In this document: piece by piece, positions 7,212-15,489 of the stretch
How the letters are laid out: every line of letters begins with the position of its first letter
Position numbering within the stretch: the stretch's first letter is position 1
Origin: an uncultured Lachnospiraceae bacterium
GTDB lineage: Bacteria > Bacillota > Clostridia > Lachnospirales > Lachnospiraceae
Direction: 5' to 3'
NCBI GenBank assembly: GCA_934401915.1
Contig: CAKRSV010000002.1
Location: 310,001 to 374,000 of the forward strand
Length of the DNA: 64,000 nt
Notes under the pieces: model-generated
The model's database searches: none
What the model was told of the DNA's origin: nothing
What the model saw: the letters and a program-made list of their open reading frames with translations, nothing else
Program-made: the position numbers and the translations under genes

Positions 7212-8996
7212 ATGAAAGAGAAAAAAGAAAACTGGCTGCGTACCCTGCTTGGGTACGCGGGAGGATACCGGAAGAAATTTTCACTGTCGGTCGTTTTGTC
7301 CGTCATCAGCGTGACGGCGGGACTGGTGCCGTTTTTCTGTATGTACCGGGTCCTTTGTAAATTTGTGGAACAGACAGTCACGATGCAGTCGGTGGTGGGC
7401 TGGTGCCTGGGAGCGCTGGCGGCCTACACAGTCAAGGTGCTGTGCTTTGCAGGCTCCACGGGTGTGTCCCATCAGGTAGCCTACCACGTGCTGGAGGGAC
7501 TCAGACTGCGGATGGCAGACCGGTTCCTGCACGCACCGCTGGGCGAGGTGCAGGCGCACAGCATCGGCGAGATCAAGAATGTTATGGTTGACAAGATCGA
7601 GCATATCGAGCCGCCGTTAGCGCACGTTGTACCGGAGGGGGCAGGGCATATCGTCCTGCCGGTGGTCAGCATCCTGGCGCTTGCCGCCATTGATTTCCGG
7701 ATCGCGCTTGCGTCGCTTGTGACGTTCCCGGCTGCGTTCGTGTGCATGATGCTCACCTTCCAGATCAGCGGCAGAAATTTTGACACCTACAATCAGTCCA
7801 ACGCCTACATGAACAGCGCGATCGTGGAGTACATAGAGGGTATCGAGGTCATCAAGGCATTCGGAAGGACGGGCGTATCCTATGAAAAGTATGCCGGAGC
7901 AATCAAAAATTACCGGACGTTTGTTATCAAGTGGCTTTCGTCAACCTGGGTTACGATGAAGCTGGCGTTTGCCCTGTTCCCTTCGACGCTGATCGGAACG
8001 CTGCCGGTGAGTCTTGCCCTGGCGTCAAAAGGGGTGATCACGGCGCCGAAGGCTGCGCTGGCAGTGATGCTTTCCATTTCCATGGTCGGTTCGCTGGCGA
8101 AGCTGGAGGTGTTTGCGAACGAGACGAAGCAGATGCAGATGACGGTCGAGGAGCTGCAGAGATTTCTGACGATGAAGAGTCTGCCGGAGCCGGAGCGCTA
8201 TGCGGACTGCAAGGGAACGGATGTAGAGCTTAAAAATGTGCGCTTTTCCTACACCGGAAAAGAAGAGGAGGAAGTGCTGCACGGCGTCAACCTGAAGCTC
8301 CCGCAGGGCAGCTTTACCGCGTTGGTCGGTCCGTCCGGCGGAGGCAAGTCCACTGTGGCGAAGCTGATCGCAAGATTCTGGGATGTGACGGGTGGAGAGA
8401 TCACGATCGGCGGCGTCGATCTGAAGGATATGCCGTTAGCACAGATTTCCGAGAAGGTCAGCTTTGTCGGGCAGGATAATTTCCTGTTCCGCTGTTCTCT
8501 TTTGGAAAATATCCGGCTGGGCAATCCCAGGGCAACGGACGAGGAAGTGAAACAGGCGGCGCGGGCGGCACAGTGCGAAGAGTTTATATTGAAGCTGCCA
8601 AACGGTTATGACACGCCGGCGGGCGAGGCTGGAAAAAGGCTGTCTGGCGGGGAGAAGCAGCGGATCGCGATCGCACGTATGATGCTCAAGAATGCGCCGA
8701 TCGTGATCCTGGATGAGGCGACCGCGTTTACTGACCCTGAGAACGAGGATAAGATCCAGGCGAGCATAGCGGCGCTGACCAGGGACAAGACGCTTCTGGT
8801 GATCGCACACCGGCTTTCCACGATCCGTCAGGCGGACAACATCGTCGTGCTGAAGGATGGCGCGATCGAGGCGCAGGGAAAGCAGGAAGAACTGCTCTCA
8901 TCCTGCCCGCTCTACCGGAGTATGTGGGAGGCGCATATCGGCGCGAAGGAATGGGCGGTATCTACGACTGGAAAGGAGAAGAAGGCATATGTTTAA
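7212..8996 (+). CDS. ABC exporter half-transporter (permease-ATPase fusion), first subunit
   Basis: 594 residues. Residues 1-300 are a six-helix type IV exporter membrane domain and the rest is the nucleotide-binding domain. Walker A GPSGGGKST lies near residue 373, signature LSGGEKQR near 476, Walker B IVILDEAT near 500 and H-loop IAHRLS after it. ATG 7212 is chosen (GAGGAG five bases upstream) over ATG 7200. It overlaps the second exporter gene by 8 bases, so they probably form a heterodimer like YbtP/YbtQ or IrtA/IrtB. Substrate unknown; siderophore uptake or peptide export are both possible given the AraC neighbour. Confidence 0.92.
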   Translation: MKEKKENWLRTLLGYAGGYRKKFSLSVVLSVISVTAGLVPFFCMYRVLCKFVEQTVTMQSVVGWCLGALAAYTVKVLCFAGSTGVSHQVAYHVLEGLRLRMADRFLHAPLGEVQAHSIGEIKNVMVDKIEHIEPPLAHVVPEGAGHIVLPVVSILALAAIDFRIALASLVTFPAAFVCMMLTFQISGRNFDTYNQSNAYMNSAIVEYIEGIEVIKAFGRTGVSYEKYAGAIKNYRTFVIKWLSSTWVTMKLAFALFPSTLIGTLPVSLALASKGVITAPKAALAVMLSISMVGSLAKLEVFANETKQMQMTVEELQRFLTMKSLPEPERYADCKGTDVELKNVRFSYTGKEEEEVLHGVNLKLPQGSFTALVGPSGGGKSTVAKLIARFWDVTGGEITIGGVDLKDMPLAQISEKVSFVGQDNFLFRCSLLENIRLGNPRATDEEVKQAARAAQCEEFILKLPNGYDTPAGEAGKRLSGGEKQRIAIARMMLKNAPIVILDEATAFTDPENEDKIQASIAALTRDKTLLVIAHRLSTIRQADNIVVLKDGAIEAQGKQEELLSSCPLYRSMWEAHIGAKEWAVSTTGKEKKAYV

Positions 8997-10740
8997 GACG
9001 ATCGGACGCATCATCGACTGGTGCGGTGAATTTAAGGGGAAATTATATCTGGGATTTGTATTTTCCTTTTTCTCTCATATCTTTGCGGCCATGCCGGTTA
9101 TGGTTGCCGCCTATGCGGTTGGTATGCTGATCGAAGCGGCGCGGCAGAACGTGCCCTTCGACAGGAGCTGGATCGGAAAAAGCATCCTCCTGATGCTGGG
9201 ACTGATCTTTCTGCGGTTTCTGTTTGACTATTTGCGCGCCAGATGCCAGGAAAGCATCAGCTATGAGCTGATCGCACGGGATCGTCTGGCGGTTGGCGAT
9301 GCGCTCAAGCATGTTTCTCTCGGCTACTTTCAGCAGATGAACACGGGAAGCATCCTGAGCTCCATCACGACAGGTCTTGGCACGCTGGAAAATATGGGAA
9401 TCCGTATGCTGGATAACTTTATCGGAGGCTATCTCAACTTTCTGGTGATCTTTATCTGCCTTCTGGTGTTCAGCCCGGCGGCGTCTCTGATCGCGCTCAC
9501 GGCAGCAGCCGTATCGTTTGTGTTCCTGCTGCTGATCTCCGGGTACAGTGCAAAGAATGCGCCGGTGGAGGCAAAGACAAACAAGGATATGACGGGAGCC
9601 GTCTTGGAGTATGCGAGAGGGCTTTCCGTAGTCAAGTCCTTTGGACAGGGCGGCGCATCCATGCAGGCGTTAAAAGAGGCGGTCGGTGCGAGCAGAAAGA
9701 TCCATCTCAAGATCGAGTGGGGGTTCATTCCTTCGAACAGCCTGCATCTTCTGGCGCTGAAATGCGGCTCGGTGGGTCTTGCGTTTGCCTCCTTTGTGAT
9801 GGCGCTTGACGGAAAGATGGAATTTCCCATCATGCTGATGTTCGTCTTTTTCTCCTTCGGGATCTTTGCCAGTCTGGAGCCGATCAGCGACAGCGCGCAC
9901 GTGCTGAGTGTGATCGAGGACGCGATGGATCAGCTCGATGCGCTCAAGCAGGAGAATTATATCGACAGGGATGGAAAAGAGATCGCACTGGATCATTTCG
10001 ATATTTCTTTTGAGCACGTAAACTTTGGCTACGACGAGAGGACGGTGCTGAATGACGTCACCTTTGTGATCCCGGAGAAAACCTCGACGGCGATCGTGGG
10101 GCCGTCCGGTTCCGGTAAGACGACGATCTGCAGTCTGATCGCCCGGTTTTACGATGTGAACGGCGGCTGTATCCGGGTCGGGGGACATGATGTAAGGGAG
10201 TTCACCTGCGACAGCCTTCTGTCCAACATATCCATGGTATTCCAGAATGTCTATCTCTTCCACGATACAGTCCGCGCCAATATCTGTTTTGGAAAACCGG
10301 ACGCCACGGAGGAGGAGATGATCGATGCGGCGAAGCGGGCGTGCTGCCATGACTTTATCATGGAGCTTCCGGATGGTTACGACACGGTGATCGGCGAGGG
10401 AGGAGATACTCTTTCCAGTGGACAGAAGCAGAGGATCTCGATCGCCAGAGCCATGTTAAAGGATGCGCCGATCATCATTCTGGATGAGGCGACGGCGAGC
10501 ATTGACCCGGAGAATGAGCACCTGATCCAGAATGCGGTCACGGAGCTGACCAGAGGAAAGACGATCATTACGATCGCACACCGGCTGGCTACGATCGAGC
10601 AGGCAGACCAGATCCTTGTGGTGGATGAGGGAAGGATCGCCGAGCACGGCACGCATGAGGAACTGATACGGCAGGAAGGAAAGTACCGGCAGTTCGTTGA
10701 GATCCGCAAGAGAGCGGAAGGATGGAATGTGGGAAATTAA
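8989..10740 (+). CDS. ABC exporter half-transporter (permease-ATPase fusion), second subunit
   Basis: 583 residues beginning MFKTIGRIIDWCGEFKGK, with AAGGAG upstream. It has an N-terminal six-helix membrane domain and a C-terminal ATPase with Walker A GPSGSGKTT near residue 370, signature LSSGQKQR near 474 (a serine replaces the first glycine of LSGGQ), Walker B IIILDEAT and IAHRLAT. The start lies inside the end of the first subunit gene, so the two are translationally coupled. A slightly altered signature in one partner is common in heterodimeric exporters with one weaker ATP site. The operon ends at the terminator 10774-10806. Confidence 0.92.
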   Translation: MFKTIGRIIDWCGEFKGKLYLGFVFSFFSHIFAAMPVMVAAYAVGMLIEAARQNVPFDRSWIGKSILLMLGLIFLRFLFDYLRARCQESISYELIARDRLAVGDALKHVSLGYFQQMNTGSILSSITTGLGTLENMGIRMLDNFIGGYLNFLVIFICLLVFSPAASLIALTAAAVSFVFLLLISGYSAKNAPVEAKTNKDMTGAVLEYARGLSVVKSFGQGGASMQALKEAVGASRKIHLKIEWGFIPSNSLHLLALKCGSVGLAFASFVMALDGKMEFPIMLMFVFFSFGIFASLEPISDSAHVLSVIEDAMDQLDALKQENYIDRDGKEIALDHFDISFEHVNFGYDERTVLNDVTFVIPEKTSTAIVGPSGSGKTTICSLIARFYDVNGGCIRVGGHDVREFTCDSLLSNISMVFQNVYLFHDTVRANICFGKPDATEEEMIDAAKRACCHDFIMELPDGYDTVIGEGGDTLSSGQKQRISIARAMLKDAPIIILDEATASIDPENEHLIQNAVTELTRGKTIITIAHRLATIEQADQILVVDEGRIAEHGTHEELIRQEGKYRQFVEIRKRAEGWNVGN

Positions 10741-10773
10741 GTGGGACGGCACAGAGCAGATGAAAAATCTAAG

Positions 10774-10806
10774 GCAGGGAGGGGATTACCCCTCCCTGTA
10801 TTCTTT
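10774..10806 (+). terminator. Intrinsic terminator of the AraC-ABC operon
   Basis: GCAGGGAGGGG, loop ATTA, CCCCTCCCTG gives a strong 10-bp stem followed by TATTCTTTC. The group II intron fragment begins 8 bases after this site, as class C introns do. Confidence 0.85.
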
Positions 10807-10813
10807 CAGGCTT

Positions 10814-11013
10814 GTGCGCCTAGCGGCGCACGTTTCTAACGGGTTAAAGTCCCGAATCCGCCCGGTAGTGGGAAGGATATAGCCGAAGGCAAGGGTGTCC
10901 ATCGTGAGATGGAATCTGAAGGAAGCTGGATGTGAGGAATATACTAACTCACGGGCAAATCTCTGGTCTGACGAACAGAAATCTCATATGAGGTCATGTA
11001 TGTGGGTAAGACA
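10814..11013 (+). mobile_element. Group II intron fragment (5' domain I only), probably class C
   Basis: The segment starts with the 5' boundary GTGCGCC and a GTGCGCC/GGCGCAC hairpin, followed by blocks typical of domain I (GGTTAAAGTCCCG, GGAATCTGAAGGAAGC, CTGACGAACAGAAATC, GTGGGTAAGAC). It stops abruptly at about 11013, where sequence of an unrelated minus-strand ABC permease begins. No reverse transcriptase/maturase ORF and no domain V/VI are present, so it cannot splice or move. Its position a few bases downstream of a transcription terminator is the known target preference of bacterial class C introns. Confidence 0.72.
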
Positions 11014-11118
11014 GGCGCCGATGATCAGAGCGACAGTGATGGCGGTCAGGATGGACGACGCCAGATAAAAGGAGAGGTTGGTGCGCACGGAGCGCAGGAT
11101 TCTTTTGTTGATAGTCAT
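11014..11118 (-). pseudogene. FtsX/MacB-type ABC permease, N-terminal fragment
   Basis: Minus-strand reading from ATG 11118 gives MTINKRILRSVRTNLSFYLA followed by a hydrophobic segment ending IIGAC, the typical N-terminus of a FtsX-type permease. After about 35 codons the reading enters intron sequence and soon stops. The start overlaps the stop of the ATPase fragment (ATGA), showing that an ATPase-permease operon once existed. Everything downstream of the first membrane helix is gone. Confidence 0.65.
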
Positions 11119-11423
11119 CAGATCGTCAGCTCGGGGATGAGATTGTAGGACTGGAATACAAAGCCCAGCTTCTGCCGACGGTATTCGGTAAGCTGTTTGC
11201 GGTTGTAGACGCTGATGTCGCTTCCTTCTATATAGATGTGTCCGGCATCCAGATGATCCAGACCGCCGAGCATATTCAGCAGGGTGCTTTTGCCCGAGCC
11301 GGAGGGACCGAGGATGACGCAGATCTCGCCCTTTTCAATGGAAAGGCTGGCGTCGGAGAGCGCGCAGATGGCGGCTTCTCCGCTTCCGTATTGTTTGGTT
11401 GCGTGTTCGACTTGTATGTACAT
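11118..11423 (-). pseudogene. Truncated MacB/FtsE-type ABC ATPase
   Basis: 101 residues, against about 225 for the family. The N-terminal half is well preserved: Walker [19 protein letters not shown] near residue 39 and the Q-loop FVFQSYNLIPEL near 90. It ends right after the Q-loop, so the signature, Walker B and H-loop are missing and it cannot hydrolyse ATP. The promoter and start region are intact. An internal deletion appears to have joined the Q-loop region directly to the overlapping permease start. Confidence 0.8.
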
Positions 11424-11478
11424 GACTAAACCTCTTTTATGTGATCAGGCGGCATGGAAAAACCGGCGCGGATTGATG

Positions 11479-11492
11479 TTAGATACGACTAA
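11479..11492. promoter_or_regulatory. Candidate operator palindrome of the broken ABC transporter
   Basis: TTAGATACGACTAA sits immediately downstream of the -10 element of the minus-strand promoter at 11497-11525 and matches the palindrome before the AraC operon at 12 of 14 positions. A repressor bound here would block transcription start. Confidence 0.5.
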
Positions 11493-11496
11493 CCAC

Positions 11497-11525
11497 AACA
11501 TAGCACAGGAAGGCTGTAAAGTCAA
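11497..11525 (-). promoter_or_regulatory. Promoter for the truncated ABC ATPase
   Basis: On the minus strand TTGACT (11520-11525), a 17-base spacer and TATGTT (11497-11502) fit a sigma-A-type promoter. The remaining bases between here and the chemoreceptor promoter show nothing else recognisable. Confidence 0.55.
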
Positions 11526-11659
11526 CGAAACCGGCAGGCATACACGTGAGGGAAATGCGTGGGTATTTTACATTTATCACACTTCTGTGAGGCCTGTGAG
11601 AAAGAAATGTAAAAGCGTTGTAATGTGTTATAAACATACAATTTTAGTACATAAAATGC

Positions 11660-11687
11660 TTGAAAAAGTGTAAATTCTGAATATAAT
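11660..11687 (+). promoter_or_regulatory. Promoter of the chemoreceptor gene
   Basis: TTGAAA (11660-11665), a 16-base spacer and a consensus TATAAT (11682-11687) lie about 50 bases before the ATG, in an A+T-rich stretch. Confidence 0.75.
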
Positions 11688-11739
11688 AAAAAGTGTGGAA
11701 TTAGGGAGAGATACGGAAGATGTGGAAGGAGCGATACAT

Positions 11740-13005
11740 ATGAATAAAGTAGTGGAAATGATGAAGAACAGACCGATCAGAGAGAAGATGGTAAGGCTGT
11801 TCGAACTGGTCACAGTTACCTACGTGCTTCTGGCGGTAGTCGGGTTGTTTGAGACGATCCGGGGTAAGAATTTTATCGGTGTGGGAGTAGTCCTTCTTAT
11901 CGCAGTTTTGGGAGAAATTTTTAACTATCAGGTGATAAAGGCTCTGGCAGGGATGCTGGTAGATCCGATCCAGAATCTGGTGGTGGCGTCGGAAAAGATT
12001 GCATCCGGTGATTTTGAGATCGGGGTTCCGTATGAGGCGGAGGATGAACTTGGAGAATTGTCAGACAGTTTTGAGACTGCCGCAGGCGTGCTGAAGAAGG
12101 TGGTTTCCGATCTGCTTTCCATTGTAGAGCATTTTTCAGAGGGCAATTTCAACGTGAAGAGCAGCTGCCCGGATTCCTATGTGGGACAGCTCCGCAGCGT
12201 TCTGGATGAGCTCAACGAGATGGTAGCGAAGGTGAGCGGTACGATGCACGGGATTCAGGAATCTGCCGAGCAGGTATCCGCAGGAAGTAATCAGCTTGCC
12301 GAGAGCGCACAGGAGATCGCAGAGGGGGCGACCAGTCAGGCAGCAGCCGTACAGGAGCTGGTAGCGACCGTCGACGAAGTGACCGATCAGGTTCTTGAGA
12401 ATACCAAGTCGACCGACATCGTACACAACAAGGCAAAGCAGGTGGGCATCGAGGCGACAAACAGCCAGAAGAAGATGGAAGAGCTGGTCGAGGCTATGAA
12501 GAAGATCAGTGCGACAACACAGAACATTGAAAAGATCATTGCAGATATCGAAAACATCGCATCGCAGACAAACCTGCTTTCCTTGAACGCTTCGATCGAG
12601 GCAGCGCGTGCCGGTGAGGCAGGCCGCGGATTTGCCGTTGTGGCAGACCAGATCAGACAGCTTGCAGAGGAGAGTGCGAATTCCGCAGTGGAGTCCAAGA
12701 AGCTGATCGAGGAGTCCATGAGCGAGGTGGAGGTCGGCAACCGGATGACGAAGGAAACCGGGGACGCCATGAACAAGGTAATGGACGAACTGGACAAGAT
12801 TATCCAGGAGGTTGCGAACATCCGTGCCGCATCGGACAGACAGGCAACTTCTGTCAAAGAGATCCGCAAGGGCGTGGAGGATATCAACGATGTTATCCAA
12901 TCCAACTCGGCGGCAGCGGAGGAGACTTCGGCAACCAGCGAGGAGCTTGCAGCATCAGCTTCGACGCTGAACGATCTGCTTGACGCTTTTGAGCTTGCAG
13001 ATTAG
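11740..13005 (+). CDS. Methyl-accepting chemotaxis protein without an extracellular sensor domain
   Basis: 421 residues. Two membrane helices (about residues 26-46 and 50-70) are separated by only a few residues, then come a HAMP domain (about 72-124) and a long coiled-coil signalling domain. The signalling tip ([20 protein letters not shown], then [19 protein letters not shown]) is highly conserved. With no extracellular domain it may sense membrane state, redox or cytoplasmic signals. ATG 11740 is preceded by GAAGGAG. No che or flagellar operon is adjacent. A terminator follows the gene. Confidence 0.92.
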   Translation: MNKVVEMMKNRPIREKMVRLFELVTVTYVLLAVVGLFETIRGKNFIGVGVVLLIAVLGEIFNYQVIKALAGMLVDPIQNLVVASEKIASGDFEIGVPYEAEDELGELSDSFETAAGVLKKVVSDLLSIVEHFSEGNFNVKSSCPDSYVGQLRSVLDELNEMVAKVSGTMHGIQESAEQVSAGSNQLAESAQEIAEGATSQAAAVQELVATVDEVTDQVLENTKSTDIVHNKAKQVGIEATNSQKKMEELVEAMKKISATTQNIEKIIADIENIASQTNLLSLNASIEAARAGEAGRGFAVVADQIRQLAEESANSAVESKKLIEESMSEVEVGNRMTKETGDAMNKVMDELDKIIQEVANIRAASDRQATSVKEIRKGVEDINDVIQSNSAAAEETSATSEELAASASTLNDLLDAFELAD

Positions 13006-13039
13006 GAAGCGTACCATAAATAAAACAAATCGGAGAAAA

Positions 13040-13077
13040 GACAGCTTTCTTTGCCTGGTGCAGGAAAGCTGTTTTGT
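13040..13077 (+). terminator. Intrinsic terminator after the chemoreceptor gene
   Basis: ACAGCTTTC (13041-13049) pairs with GAAAGCTGT (13064-13072) and is followed by TTTTGTGT. It ends 13 bases before the response regulator start. Confidence 0.85.
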
Positions 13078-13089
13078 GTAAGGGGAAAA

Positions 13090-13752
13090 ATGGAACAGAT
13101 ATTGATCGTAGAGGATGACAGAGATTTAAACCGTGGACTCTGCACGGCGCTGAGAGAGGAAGGAAGAAGGCTGACAGCCTGTCTGAATGTGAGAGAGGCG
13201 ATGGATCAGCTTCTGGTCGCCGCGCCGTCGCTGGTGCTTCTGGACAGCAACCTGCCGGACGGAAGCGGACTGTCGGTTCTGCGGGCGTGCAAGGAGAGAT
13301 ACCCGCAGACGCCGGTGATCCTTCTGACGGCAAACGATACGGATATGGACATTGTAGACGGTCTGGAGCGCGGAGCGGACGATTACATTACCAAGCCCTT
13401 TTCCCTGTCGGTGCTGCGCGCGAGAGTGCATACCCAGCTCAGAAGAGCCGCTGTGCAGGGAGAAAAGCCGTTTGCGCAGGGAAGGTACCTATTTGACTTT
13501 AAGACCATGCGGTTTGAAGTGGACGGCGAGGCGGTGGAGCTGAGCAAGACGGAGCAGAAGCTCCTGCGTCTTTTGACTGACCACGCGGGGAATACCGTGA
13601 CGCGGGAGATTTTGATCGACCGGGTCTGGACGGACGGGGCAGAGTACGTGGACGAGAACGCGCTGTCTGTCACGGTAAAGAGGCTGCGCGACAAGCTCGA
13701 CGCGCAGGAGCAGATCAAAACGGTGTACGGCATCGGGTATAGCTGGAGATAA
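13090..13752 (+). CDS. OmpR-family response regulator
   Basis: 220 residues. Receiver domain residues are present: acidic VEDD at 7-10, phosphoacceptor D52 in LLDSNLPDGSG, T80 in LLTAND and K102 in TKPF. The C-terminal winged helix (about 130-220) has the ELSKTEQKLLRLL and VTVKRLRDKL segments of the OmpR/PhoB class. The gene is followed after 14 bases by a histidine kinase and then by an ABC ATPase/permease pair. This is the layout of Firmicutes systems (BceRS-AB, VraDE-type) that sense and resist antimicrobial peptides or lipid-II-binding agents. Confidence 0.93.
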   Translation: MEQILIVEDDRDLNRGLCTALREEGRRLTACLNVREAMDQLLVAAPSLVLLDSNLPDGSGLSVLRACKERYPQTPVILLTANDTDMDIVDGLERGADDYITKPFSLSVLRARVHTQLRRAAVQGEKPFAQGRYLFDFKTMRFEVDGEAVELSKTEQKLLRLLTDHAGNTVTREILIDRVWTDGAEYVDENALSVTVKRLRDKLDAQEQIKTVYGIGYSWR

Positions 13753-13766
13753 GGCGGGAGATACAG

Positions 13767-14672
13767 ATGGAATGGATATTATTTGCCGCCGCGGGGGCGG
13801 CGCTTTTGACCGGGCTCGCTGTGGCGGGATATACGAGATGGCAGAGCCGGAAATTGCTGGATTCGCTGGAGGATATGCTGCGCGCTGCCACGGAAGGAGA
13901 GTTTACCGAGTCAGCCTTTGACGAGACGCGCATGTCCCGGCTGGAGACAGAGCTTGCGCACTATCTGTCTGCGTCTGCGATGTCTGCCAGAAATGTAGAG
14001 CGGGAGAAGGAAAAGATCAAGACGCTGATCGCCGATATTTCCCATCAGACAAAGACGCCGATCGCGAACCTTCTGTTGTACAGCGAGCTGCTCGCGGAGG
14101 AGGAGCTTACGCAGACGGCGAGGGAAAAGCTGGCGGCGCTGCACGGACAGACTGAAAAACTGCAATTTCTGATCGAGGCGCTTGTGAAGCTGTCACGTCT
14201 GGAAAACGGCATCATCCGGCTGCGTCCGGAGGACCATGCGGTGTTACATCTGTTTGAACGGGTGCGTGAACAGTACGAGGCAAAGGCGCAGCAAAAAGGA
14301 CTGTCCCTCACGGTGCAGGAGACGGAACTGCATGCGGTCTTTGACCCCGAATGGACGGCAGAAGCACTTGCCAATCTGGCAGATAATGCAGTCAAATACA
14401 CAAAGAGCGGAGAAATTGCACTTTCAGCAGTTGCCTATGAGATGTTTGTCCGGATCGACGTGAGAGATACCGGAATGGGCATTGCGGAGGAGGAACAGGG
14501 AAAGATCTTTTCGCGGTTCTACCGGTCGCAGAGCGCCGGAGAGAGCAGCGACGGCGTCGGGATCGGTCTGTATCTTACGAGGGAGATCGTGTCTGGCGAA
14601 GGAGGGTATCTCCGGGTGCAGTCGGCTGTGGGCAAAGGCTCTCTGTTTTCCATGTACCTTCCCAGAGAGTGA
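13767..14672 (+). CDS. Sensor histidine kinase with a single membrane anchor
   Basis: 301 residues. One hydrophobic helix (about 3-23) anchors the protein, with no extracellular loop. The H-box ISHQTKTPIANLLLYSELL has the phosphorylated histidine at 93. The ATP-binding domain shows the N-box NLADNAVKYT, G1 DTGMGI, the F-box region FSRFYRS and G2 GVGIGLYL. A kinase this short at the membrane probably senses through a partner, most likely the ABC permease downstream, as in Bce-type modules. Ribosome site GGCGGGAGATACAG is moderate. Confidence 0.92.
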   Translation: MEWILFAAAGAALLTGLAVAGYTRWQSRKLLDSLEDMLRAATEGEFTESAFDETRMSRLETELAHYLSASAMSARNVEREKEKIKTLIADISHQTKTPIANLLLYSELLAEEELTQTAREKLAALHGQTEKLQFLIEALVKLSRLENGIIRLRPEDHAVLHLFERVREQYEAKAQQKGLSLTVQETELHAVFDPEWTAEALANLADNAVKYTKSGEIALSAVAYEMFVRIDVRDTGMGIAEEEQGKIFSRFYRSQSAGESSDGVGIGLYLTREIVSGEGGYLRVQSAVGKGSLFSMYLPRE

Positions 14673-14765
14673 CAGAGCGTATAAAATCTTACAAAACTGT
14701 TAGAATTGAATTTCCGGCAGAAAGAATGTGGAAAGAATTGTCTGCGATAATCAAGACAGAATAAA

Positions 14766-14793
14766 AGGCGGGTTCCATTGCGCGGACCCGCCT
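14766..14793 (+). promoter_or_regulatory. Leader hairpin before the ABC ATPase
   Basis: AGGCGGGT pairs with ACCCGCCT around a 12-base loop, ending 19 bases before the ATG and just ahead of the AAGGAGG ribosome site. No U-run follows, so it is more likely a leader or processing structure than a terminator. The 140-base gap after the kinase gene suggests the transporter has its own response-regulator-controlled promoter. Confidence 0.4.
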
Positions 14794-14811
14794 GACTGCA
14801 AGGAGGAACTC

Positions 14812-15489
14812 ATGGAGATATTACAGGCAAGGGAATTGAAAAAGATTTATGGAGCCGGGGAAAATGCCGTACGCGCGTTGGACGGCGTCAGTCTGACGGT
14901 GGAAAAGGGAGAATTTGTCGCGATCGTCGGGACGTCCGGGAGCGGCAAGTCGACGCTGCTCCATATGCTGGGAGGGCTGGACCGTCCCACGGAGGGAAGC
15001 GTCTTTGTGGACGGCAAGGATATTTTTTCACTGGCGGATGAGGAGCTGACCATTTTCAGAAGGCGCAAGATCGGCTTTGTGTTTCAGGCGTACAATCTGG
15101 TGCCGGTGCTCAATGTGTACGAGAATATTGTGCTGCCGATCCAGTTGGACGGAGGAAAGGTTGAGCAGGGATTCGTGGAACAGATCGTGAAGATGCTGGG
15201 ACTGGAGAAACGGCTGGATGCACTTCCAAACCAGCTTTCCGGGGGACAACAGCAGAGAGTGGCGATCGCCCGCGCGCTGGCGAGCAAACCGGCGATCATA
15301 CTTGCGGATGAGCCGACCGGCAACCTGGACAGCAAGACGAGTCAGGATGTGATGAGTCTTTTAAAGGTCTGCGGACAGCGGTTCGGGCAGACGATCGTGA
15401 TGATCACGCATAATGAGGAAATAGCACAGCTTGCAGACCGTATCATACGGATCGAGGACGGCAGAATCGCAGGTGATCACCATGCTTAA
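14812..15489 (+). CDS. ABC transporter ATPase (MacB/BceA type)
   Basis: 225 residues, full length for the family. It has Walker [10 protein letters not shown] near residue 41, Q-loop [12 protein letters not shown] near 88, signature LSGGQQQR near 143, Walker [13 protein letters not shown] near 162 and the switch histidine in MITHNEE. ATG 14812 is preceded by AAGGAGGAACTC. It overlaps the permease gene by 8 bases. Together with the two-component system upstream it forms a probable antimicrobial-peptide sensing and detoxification module; the specific inducer is not visible. Confidence 0.93.
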   Translation: MEILQARELKKIYGAGENAVRALDGVSLTVEKGEFVAIVGTSGSGKSTLLHMLGGLDRPTEGSVFVDGKDIFSLADEELTIFRRRKIGFVFQAYNLVPVLNVYENIVLPIQLDGGKVEQGFVEQIVKMLGLEKRLDALPNQLSGGQQQRVAIARALASKPAIILADEPTGNLDSKTSQDVMSLLKVCGQRFGQTIVMITHNEEIAQLADRIIRIEDGRIAGDHHA

